DNA from: an uncultured Anaerolineae bacterium
Lineage (GTDB): Bacteria > Chloroflexota > Anaerolineae > Anaerolineales > Villigracilaceae
DNA length: 59,096 nt
Direction: 5' to 3'
NCBI GenBank assembly: GCA_903838415.1
Contig: CAILYI010000275.1
Span: 1-59,096, forward strand
Positions 53,593 to 59,096 of the stretch are shown here, piece by piece. Both the position numbers and the translations under genes were made by a program. The notes beneath the pieces were generated by a model. The model saw only the letters and a program-made list of their open reading frames with translations, did no database searches and was not told the DNA's origin. Position 1 is the first letter of the stretch, and the number at the start of each line of letters is the position of its first letter.

Positions 53593-54114
53593 CTATTTTT
53601 TACGTCCGAACAGAAGTTTTCCTGCCAGCAGGATCAGCCCGGCGACAGCGCCGCCTGCCAGTCCCGCCAGAAGGGCGGTGCGTCCGTCCACCATGGTGGT
53701 GACGTTGCCATTCACATTGCGGCCAATCAAAACGCCGGTGCGGATGTAATCCGCCTGCACATCTGTAGCCGCGACGACGAGAGCATCCACATCCTTAATT
53801 GACATGGTATTCGCCAACGCTACGCCCGCAAAACCGTTCAAAGTGAGCGTTTCGGCCCGGGCTCCGCCGACAATGCTATCCCGTAATGTGGCTTGCTGGC
53901 TCGCAACCGTTAAAACGACAGAATCGCGGACTTGCAAGTCGCCGGTTTGGATGGTGGCCGCCGCAGACATTTGCAGCTCAACTTCTTCCGCGTTTAGCAG
54001 ATAAATTGCGCTCTGCCTGGCGCGAACCAACTCAGCTTCGAGATTCTCAACGCTAACCTGTGACAGATTTACAATCTGCGGCAGTTCGGTCTCTTCGGGT
54101 TGGGTTGTGGCCAT
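53593..54114 (-). CDS. Tail-anchored protein with a bactofilin-like beta-repeat
   Basis: 173 residues. The central part (about 30-140) shows short repeated beta units with alternating hydrophobic residues (ATIQTGDLQVRDSVVLTVASQQATLRDSIVGG), the pattern of a small right-handed beta-helix, as in bactofilin-like proteins. One membrane helix lies near the C terminus (ALLAGLAGGAVAGLILLAGKLLFG), followed by basic residues, so the protein would face the cytoplasm with its N terminus. Start at 54114 with GGAGG upstream. Family unknown; the bactofilin comparison is a guess from pattern only. Confidence 0.65.
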   Translation of the reverse strand: MATTQPEETELPQIVNLSQVSVENLEAELVRARQSAIYLLNAEEVELQMSAAATIQTGDLQVRDSVVLTVASQQATLRDSIVGGARAETLTLNGFAGVALANTMSIKDVDALVVAATDVQADYIRTGVLIGRNVNGNVTTMVDGRTALLAGLAGGAVAGLILLAGKLLFGRKK

Positions 54115-54229
54115 TACGTCCTCCGGGCTCACCGTCAGGAATAAAGACGCCTCCGGTGGAGGCGACGGGCAAACCAAGAATCAATTTTAGCCTTTGGAGA
54201 GTGAATCGTCAAGGAAAAAACTGACAGGG

Positions 54230-54248
54230 TATAATTTGCCTGGCAAAT
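54230..54248 (+). promoter_or_regulatory. -10 box overlapping a 15-bp palindrome
   Basis: TATAAT (54230-54235) overlaps ATTTGCC (54234-54240), T, GGCAAAT (54242-54248), a perfect 7-bp dyad at the expected transcription start of the 219-residue gene. A repressor site is possible. Confidence 0.5.
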
Positions 54249-54272
54249 CACCTCTCTCACGGCTCTTACTTC

Positions 54273-54932
54273 ATGAAAAATTCTCCACTCTCCCTCAAAG
54301 AAATTATTCTCGTGCCATTTGGCTTTATTCTGCATATGTCTGCGGCCTGGGCCGCAACCCTGATGATTCTGGCAGTTTCCATTTGCGGATTTTTATATTA
54401 CTCTCTCAATACCGATTTTTTTGGTTTGGCGGCTCCACCCTTCGCTGAATTGACCTTTTCGCCCGATTTCAGTAGTGTGCGTGACACCAAGGATAACCGT
54501 TCCTGGAAAATCACCTACGAAAGCCTCCCTTTTTCCACCTTTCATGGCGTGGTGCGACATGTCTCCAACTGGCGCGATGAGCCAATTCCGTTTGCCACTC
54601 ACGATATTCTGGTCACGACCGGCGAATTTTCGACTCCCTCCCGCGTTTCAACGCGCGTGAATAACCATACTTTCTACTACCAGTGGGATTCCGGTCCCAA
54701 GCCGAAGGGCAGCATCAATTTGCTTCATATCGTCCCCAAAACGGAGGAAATTTACCGTCAGCTGCTCGAAGTGCGCGACTGGAATCTGGTCACCATCAGC
54801 GGGCGCGAGATTTATCGCATCGAGCTGTTTGACTCCGCCGGAAAATTCACTTCCTACTGGCAGGATGAAGGCTGCAATTCCATCCTGGTCACTGCTGTCA
54901 AAATTGATGCCATCGGCACACCAATCCCATAA
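54273..54932 (+). CDS. Hypothetical membrane-anchored protein, 219 residues
   Basis: One or two hydrophobic segments (about 10-48) near the N terminus, then a beta-rich soluble part likely outside the membrane. I do not recognise it. The second half has Trp-rich segments (DNRSWKITYESLPF, FTSYWQDEGC). The start ATG at 54273 lacks a strong ribosome site. It is followed by the spermidine-synthase-like gene 26 bases later, on the same strand. Confidence 0.55.
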   Translation: MKNSPLSLKEIILVPFGFILHMSAAWAATLMILAVSICGFLYYSLNTDFFGLAAPPFAELTFSPDFSSVRDTKDNRSWKITYESLPFSTFHGVVRHVSNWRDEPIPFATHDILVTTGEFSTPSRVSTRVNNHTFYYQWDSGPKPKGSINLLHIVPKTEEIYRQLLEVRDWNLVTISGREIYRIELFDSAGKFTSYWQDEGCNSILVTAVKIDAIGTPIP

Positions 54933-54945
54933 GCATTTCATCCTT

Positions 54946-54951
54946 TATAAT
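54946..54951 (+). promoter_or_regulatory. -10 box before the polyamine-synthase-like start
   Basis: TATAAT lies seven bases upstream of the ATG at 54959, with no ribosome site between. Confidence 0.45.
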
Positions 54952-54958
54952 ACCTGTC

Positions 54959-56506
54959 ATGCGACGATACATCTACTTTACCGTTTTCATTTCTGGCATG
55001 ACCGCCCTGGCCGCCGAATTTGGCGCCTCGCGCCTGCTGCAATTCAGCTACGGCTCCAGCAACCTGGTTTGGGCCAGCGTCATCGGCCTGATCATGGTCT
55101 ATTTTGCCGTTGGATACCGTCTCGGCGGTCGTTGGGCAGACCGCTCACCCAATCCGCACACCTTTTTTCTCATTTTAGGCTGGGGCGCGGCCACGCTGGG
55201 TATCGTCCCTTTCATCGCCGCGCCGGTTTTGCGCGCCGCTGCGTCTGCCTTTGATGTACTCAGCCTGGGTGTGGTGCTCGGTTCCTTCGCGGCCATCCTG
55301 ATTTTGTTCAGCATCCCCATTACCTTGCTGGCGATGGCTTCGCCGTTCGCGGTTCGTCTTTTAATGGATGACCCCGCCAAAGCGGGTGACGTGGCCGGGC
55401 AGGTTTCTGCCATTTCGACAATTGGATCGGTGCTGGGGTCATTTTTACCGACCCTGATCCTTTTTCCGTTAATTGGGGCGAAACTCACCATTTGGGCTTT
55501 TGCCGGGACGCTGCTGTTGGTTGCGCTGGTTGGCCTCAAGCATACCTCAGGGAAAAAGTCTTTTTCCCTGCTCTTGCTGCTGCTCGTGATATTGTTGCTT
55601 CTGCCGTTGGACAGCGATAACCGCATCAAATCCACGCCGGGACAGATTTACGAAACGGAATCAGCCTACAACTACATCGAAGTCTTGAAAGGCGGCGACA
55701 GCACTTATTTACGGCTGAATGAAGGGCAGGGGATTCACTCCCAGTACAGCCCCAGTGAGCTATTTTATGGCGGTCCCTGGGAAGAATTCCTGGTTGGGCC
55801 AATGTTCAATGTTGCTTTTCAACCATCCACTGTTCAGCGGATTGCCATTGTTGGCCTGGCTGCCGGGACAACTGCCAGACAGGCGACAGCCGTCTATGGC
55901 GGGATCCCAATTGACGGGTATGAAATCGATCCAAAAATCGTCGAGGTGGGACAGAAATATTTCGCCATGACCATGGCCAATCTTAACGTCTATGCCGTCG
56001 ATGGTCGCTGGGGCTTGGATCACAGTCCCTATAAATATGACATCATCGCCATTGACGCCTATCGCCCGCCTTATATTCCGCCGCATCTGACGACGCGTGA
56101 ATTTTTTGAGATTTGCGCCGCCCATTTGACGGAAAATGGCGTGCTGGCGGTCAATGTTGGCCGCGCTCCCAATGACCGGCGGCTGATCAATGACCTGGCG
56201 GCGACGATCGGCACGGTGCTGCCGTCCACGCATGTCATGGATATTCCGGGTACTTTTAACTCGATGCTTTATGCCACCAAACAGCATACCAGCGCCGAGA
56301 ATCTTTCTGCCAATCTGGCGGCTTTACTGGCTGATCCGCAATCGTCGCCGCTGCTGCGGACTGCGGCACAGGTGGCTTTTACCAACCTTCAGCCTGATCC
56401 AACTGGCGGTGAAATCTACACCGACGACCGCTCGCCGGTTGAATGGGTGACGAACAGCCTGGTAATTAATTTCATCCTGGGCGGTGGGGTTGATTCGATC
56501 CAATGA
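54959..56506 (+). CDS. Membrane protein fused to a spermidine-synthase-like domain
   Basis: 515 residues. About eight membrane helices (1-230; AVGYRLGGRWADRSPNP is the conserved cytoplasmic loop) are followed by a Rossmann-fold aminopropyltransferase-like domain (235-500): YETESAYNYIEVLKGGDSTYLRLNEGQGIHS, then VGLAAGTTARQATAVY with the nucleotide-binding region, YEIDPKIVEVG, IIAIDAY and the closing TDDRSPVEW. This fused family is widespread, but the substrate is unsettled; only some members have been tied to polyamine formation. The catalytic Asp in the usual LDG...D region reads IDAY. Confidence 0.85.
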   Translation: MRRYIYFTVFISGMTALAAEFGASRLLQFSYGSSNLVWASVIGLIMVYFAVGYRLGGRWADRSPNPHTFFLILGWGAATLGIVPFIAAPVLRAAASAFDVLSLGVVLGSFAAILILFSIPITLLAMASPFAVRLLMDDPAKAGDVAGQVSAISTIGSVLGSFLPTLILFPLIGAKLTIWAFAGTLLLVALVGLKHTSGKKSFSLLLLLLVILLLLPLDSDNRIKSTPGQIYETESAYNYIEVLKGGDSTYLRLNEGQGIHSQYSPSELFYGGPWEEFLVGPMFNVAFQPSTVQRIAIVGLAAGTTARQATAVYGGIPIDGYEIDPKIVEVGQKYFAMTMANLNVYAVDGRWGLDHSPYKYDIIAIDAYRPPYIPPHLTTREFFEICAAHLTENGVLAVNVGRAPNDRRLINDLAATIGTVLPSTHVMDIPGTFNSMLYATKQHTSAENLSANLAALLADPQSSPLLRTAAQVAFTNLQPDPTGGEIYTDDRSPVEWVTNSLVINFILGGGVDSIQ

Positions 56507-56534
56507 GACCATGGTTTCGTCGGGAGGCATGTTG

Positions 56535-56834
56535 ATGATCCTCGAAGTTGCGCCCCTGAAGATTCGCCCTGGCCAATCCGCTGATTTTGAGAGCGCTTTT
56601 CGGATTGCCAGGGCCATTATCGCTTCAATGCCTGGTTATATTTCGCATGAACTGCAACGCTGTGTTGAGCGGCCGGATGAGTACATCCTGCTTGTGCGTT
56701 GGCGAAGCCTTGAAGATCACCAAATCGGGTTCCGCCAATCGCCACAATACCAGCAATGGAAGCAGTTGTTGCACCATTTTTACGACCCGTTCCCGACAGT
56801 TCTGCATTATGAAGTGCTGGCTGACTCGGGATGA
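56535..56834 (+). CDS. Antibiotic biosynthesis monooxygenase (ABM) domain protein
   Basis: About 99 residues, a single ferredoxin-like ABM fold: GQSADFESAFRIARAIIASMPGYISHELQRCVERPDEYILLVRWRSLEDH is characteristic of the family, followed by FRQSPQYQQWKQLLHHFYDPFPTVLHYE. Members oxidise small aromatic or haem substrates, or simply sense them. The ATG at 56535 is seven bases from GGGAGG; the ATG at 56529 is too close. The gene begins just after the preceding one on the same strand. Confidence 0.85.
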   Translation: MILEVAPLKIRPGQSADFESAFRIARAIIASMPGYISHELQRCVERPDEYILLVRWRSLEDHQIGFRQSPQYQQWKQLLHHFYDPFPTVLHYEVLADSG

Positions 56835-56917
56835 TTGGTTTATTTCCGGCGAACCGCTTGAATTTTTGTTAAAAAGATGATAAAAATTGAATAGTAGCAT
56901 TCACAAGGAGCGAGAAG

Positions 56918-57196
56918 ATGAATATTAATTTTTATGCCACGCTGCGCCTGATTACTGGTAAAAAGACCGTTGAACTGGATCTGCCGGATGGTATTACGGT
57001 GCGCGAGATGCTGGAAAAGGCTTTTGAAGCTTATCCGCCATTGCGCAAGGAACTGATGACGGCTGAAAATGATTTGCACGGGCATGTGCATGTCTTTGTC
57101 AACGGCCGCGATGTGCCCTATCTGGCGGATGTGCTCGAAACACGCATTTCCGCGGGCGACAAGTTGGATATTTTCCCGGCAGTGGGTGGCGGATAG
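56918..57196 (+). CDS. MoaD/ThiS-like sulfur carrier protein
   Basis: 92 residues, a beta-grasp ubiquitin fold ending in GGG, the C-terminal glycine that is adenylated and thiocarboxylated. NFYATLRLITGKKTVELDLPDGITVREML and VFVNGRDVPYLADVLETRISAGDKLDIFPAVGGG are typical. It is probably the small subunit for molybdopterin synthesis or another sulfur transfer. The convergent aldehyde:ferredoxin oxidoreductase uses that cofactor, which fits. Start at 56918 with AAGGAG upstream. The next gene starts immediately after the stop. Confidence 0.88.
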   Translation: MNINFYATLRLITGKKTVELDLPDGITVREMLEKAFEAYPPLRKELMTAENDLHGHVHVFVNGRDVPYLADVLETRISAGDKLDIFPAVGGG

Positions 57197-57454
57197 ATGC
57201 AGATCATTTCGCGCGAGATGCGTGGTATCCCTTACTTCTTGCTAAAAGAATATTTACAGGAGTTGGGCGGCGCGCTCGTTGAAGAGAATTTCGTCCGGGG
57301 TGATGGCTGGAGCGTGCGTTTGACGAAAATGGAGCCATACAAATTCCATTCGTTGCAAGTCGGTCAGACACGCTTGGAAATGGAATTGGAAGATCACGTT
57401 GCCGATGATTTTCTTCAGCGTTTTGGTATGAAAACTTTGCGCGCCGGGGCCTAA
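57197..57454 (+). CDS. Small hypothetical protein after the MoaD-like gene
   Basis: 85 residues, alpha/beta, no membrane segment (IPYFLLKEYLQELGGALVEENF, MELEDHVADDFLQRFGMKTLRAG). The ATG follows the stop of the MoaD-like gene with no gap, so translation is coupled. I do not recognise a family with confidence; some short unassigned proteins pair with MoaD in thermophiles. A role in cofactor or sulfur transfer is inferred from position. Confidence 0.7.
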   Translation: MQIISREMRGIPYFLLKEYLQELGGALVEENFVRGDGWSVRLTKMEPYKFHSLQVGQTRLEMELEDHVADDFLQRFGMKTLRAGA

Positions 57455-57486
57455 ATCATCAAAACTCGGTTTTCGCTAAAAATATG

Positions 57487-57517
57487 AAAGGACGCGCCTT
57501 TTTGGGGCGCGTCCTTT
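57487..57517. terminator. Bidirectional terminator between the MoaD pair and the oxidoreductase
   Basis: AAAGGACGCGCC (57487-57498) and GGCGCGTCCTTT (57506-57517), perfect 12-bp stem, loop TTTTTGG, between convergent genes. Confidence 0.85.
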
Positions 57518-57545
57518 ATTTACCGTGTGGCGCAGAAAGTAAATC

Positions 57546-59096
57546 CTACGCGAGATCCAATTCCTTGAGCTTGGCTTCGGTCACGAGACCATTATTCCAG
57601 CCGCGGGCTTCGTAGTAATCGGCCAGCATCTTTGCCAGTTCACTGACCTGTCCGAGGGAGCCGGGCATGGTGGAAGGTTCTTCGGTGAAGCGCTTGGGGA
57701 GATAGTCGCTGCCTTCGCCAAAACCAGCCTGGTTGTTGTAGAGACGTTCCAGGTTGTAAATGCGCTCGCCAGTCTTCAGCACGTCGGCAGTGGTGAACGG
57801 CACGCCGACCATGGCAGAGTATTGCTGGGCATATTCATCGGTGCCCATGGCAAAGGCGCTGAATTTGCACAGGTCCATGCTGTCAGAGAAAGCGTGGATG
57901 TCCTGGAAGATCTTGACCAGGCCGCCCTTGCCTTCCCAGGCCAACGGGTCGGTTTTGAGGGTGCCGAAGGGCATAACGCCCAATTCGGAAGCAGGGGTGT
58001 AAGCGCGCAGGTGGCAGGCGCCGCGGTTGCTGGTGGCATAGCCAAGGCCAATGCCCTTGATACCGCGTGGATCATAAGCCGGGATGCCCTGGCCCTTGAC
58101 CGTCATGGCCAGTTCGGGGTGACCGAAATGTTTGGCAGTGGCATCGGCACCTTCGCCCATGACTTCGCCAATCCCTTCGCGTTTGCCAATTTTCTCACCG
58201 AGCGCGACCATGTTGTCGTTATCGCCCCAGGCAAGTTTGCCATCGGCGGCGCTGGTATAGCCCTTTTCGCTGGCTTCCATGAAGATCGAAATGGGATGGC
58301 CGATTTCGATGGCATCCATGCCGTAGTCATTGCACACGTCGATCATTTTTGCGACAACGCGGGCATCGTCATTTCCGACATTTGCGCCAACCGACCAGGC
58401 TGGTTCGTATTCGACCGATTCCATCCGCAGACCGGCATACGGCCCGTCTTTGACTTCAACTTCCTTCTTGCAAGCGACCGGGCAGGCGTGGCAGGTGGGA
58501 TCGTTGACCAGCAGGTTTTCCTTGAAGTATTCGCCGCTGATCTTCTCGGCATGTTCGCCAAAGGCGGTGAACATGCTGTTTTTCGTCGGCAGGCCGCCGA
58601 TGCTGTTGGTAATGTTCATGAGCACGTTTGTGCCATAGACGGAGAGACCACCCTTGCGTGGGCTGGTGATATTCTCTTCAGCCATGATGACTTTGAGGGC
58701 ACGTTCGTGTGCAGCTTTCCAGGCATCGCGATCAGCGGCTTTGGTGATTTTCTTCTCAGCCTTGATGACGATAGCTTTGAGGTTCTTCGAGCCACCAACG
58801 CAGCCCGTGCCGCCGCGTCCGCTGGCGCGATCGTTTTCATTCATCCAGCAAGCAAACTTGACTAGTTTTTCACCGGCTGGGCCGATGGTGATGACCGTCA
58901 GGTCTTTTTCGCCATATTTTTCTTTGAAATGTTTGACGGTATCGTGAACGCCCTTGCCCCAGACTTCGGCAGCATCCAAAATCTCAAACTGATCATCGTG
59001 AATGTAGACGTAAACAGGTTTTTCAGCCTTGCCTTTGAAAATCAAACCATCATAACCAGACCAGCGCAAGCGGGCAGCAGACCCTGAATCGTAGTG
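57546..59096 (-). CDS. aor: Aldehyde:ferredoxin oxidoreductase (tungsten type), N-terminally truncated by the window edge
   Basis: 516 residues up to the window end; the N terminus (about 90 residues) lies beyond 59096. The reading stays open through the edge (HYDSGSAARLRWSGYDGLIFKGKAEKP), matching the AOR domain 1 end. The 4Fe-4S cysteines are visible in DPTCHACPVACKK and in SMDLCKFSAF. The tungstopterin region (YDPRGIKGIGLGYATSNRGACHLRAY) is complete. It oxidises aldehydes to acids and reduces ferredoxin, in the cytoplasm of anaerobes. The convergent MoaD-like gene may help make the cofactor. Substrate specificity is not readable. Confidence 0.93.
   Translation of the reverse strand, partial: HYDSGSAARLRWSGYDGLIFKGKAEKPVYVYIHDDQFEILDAAEVWGKGVHDTVKHFKEKYGEKDLTVITIGPAGEKLVKFACWMNENDRASGRGGTGCVGGSKNLKAIVIKAEKKITKAADRDAWKAAHERALKVIMAEENITSPRKGGLSVYGTNVLMNITNSIGGLPTKNSMFTAFGEHAEKISGEYFKENLLVNDPTCHACPVACKKEVEVKDGPYAGLRMESVEYEPAWSVGANVGNDDARVVAKMIDVCNDYGMDAIEIGHPISIFMEASEKGYTSAADGKLAWGDNDNMVALGEKIGKREGIGEVMGEGADATAKHFGHPELAMTVKGQGIPAYDPRGIKGIGLGYATSNRGACHLRAYTPASELGVMPFGTLKTDPLAWEGKGGLVKIFQDIHAFSDSMDLCKFSAFAMGTDEYAQQYSAMVGVPFTTADVLKTGERIYNLERLYNNQAGFGEGSDYLPKRFTEEPSTMPGSLGQVSELAKMLADYYEARGWNNGLVTEAKLKELDLA

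Noticed and set aside
57822..58865. Long open frame antisense to aor
   Set aside because: No ribosome site and no domain; the oxidoreductase on the other strand has catalytic cysteines and cofactor motifs.
1..59096. tRNA, rRNA, prophage, or restriction-modification genes
   Set aside because: I read all gaps longer than 60 bases and saw no tRNA cloverleaf, rRNA segment, phage structural gene or restriction system.

Overview
This window looks like chromosomal DNA of a Chloroflexota bacterium, most likely class Anaerolineae. That is an inference from gene content and protein style, not from a marker gene: there is no rRNA or tRNA here. The genes are dense, on both strands, and mostly housekeeping. 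No prophage, CRISPR array or conjugation genes are visible. The only mobile DNA is the 3' end of an IS4-type transposase at the left edge.

Layout. 1-6 kb: transposase remnant, then on the minus strand a very large membrane histidine kinase fused to its own NarL-type response regulator, a TPR protein with a conflict-system-like N-terminal module, and a 69-residue unknown. 6-14 kb (plus): nitroreductase, ADP-forming acyl-CoA synthetase, and a full-length glutamate synthase large subunit without a small subunit. 14-19.5 kb (minus): folD, a zinc alcohol dehydrogenase carrying an in-frame 24-bp minisatellite, mtaB, a lipoprotein and a TPR protein. 19.6-25.3 kb (plus): a histidine-kinase-like protein with Gln at the phospho-acceptor position, a LysM protein and an LCP (LytR-CpsA-Psr) lipoprotein, which look like a cell-envelope operon, then a degenerate tyrosine-recombinase-like protein. 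25.3-27.6 kb (minus): tilS, methylmalonyl-CoA epimerase, GNAT. 27.6-29.5 kb: six exact-period 22-bp iterons before a strong promoter, a small membrane protein, pncC/cinA and an MTAN-like nucleosidase. 29.5-33.6 kb (minus): Nudix, zinc-ribbon protein, trmI, S9 peptidase. 33.7-38.7 kb: cspA with a hairpin leader, the iscS-mnmA tRNA-thiolation operon, a THUMP methyltransferase and an SDR. 38.7-46 kb: a DUF2917/MocR divergent pair around a perfect inverted repeat, 5-formyl-THF cyclo-ligase, phosphohexomutase, TatD, polyprenyl synthase, FAD oxidoreductase. 46-50 kb: DUF177, a primary-type sigma factor, and metG behind a structured leader and terminator. 50-57.5 kb: MFS transporter, GNAT, GyrI-like protein, ribosomal protein L25, a tail-anchored beta-repeat protein, a membrane polyamine-synthase-like protein, an ABM protein, and a MoaD-like protein with an 85-residue partner. 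The right edge is a tungsten-type aldehyde:ferredoxin oxidoreductase cut by the window end.

Themes. tRNA and translation quality genes are scattered through the window (mtaB, tilS, trmI, mnmA/iscS, metG, L25). One-carbon metabolism appears as folD and 5-formyl-THF cyclo-ligase. Two signalling proteins have unusual architectures. Promoter reading suggests two classes of start: genes with -35/-10 boxes and a Shine-Dalgarno leader, and a set in which a TANNNT box lies only 6-9 nt from the start codon, suggesting leaderless mRNAs.

The items most worth a second look are the kinase-regulator fusion, the His-to-Gln kinase operon, the 22-bp iteron array, the metG leader, the degenerate recombinase and the MocR operator. 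All family assignments rest on motifs read by eye; no database search was run.
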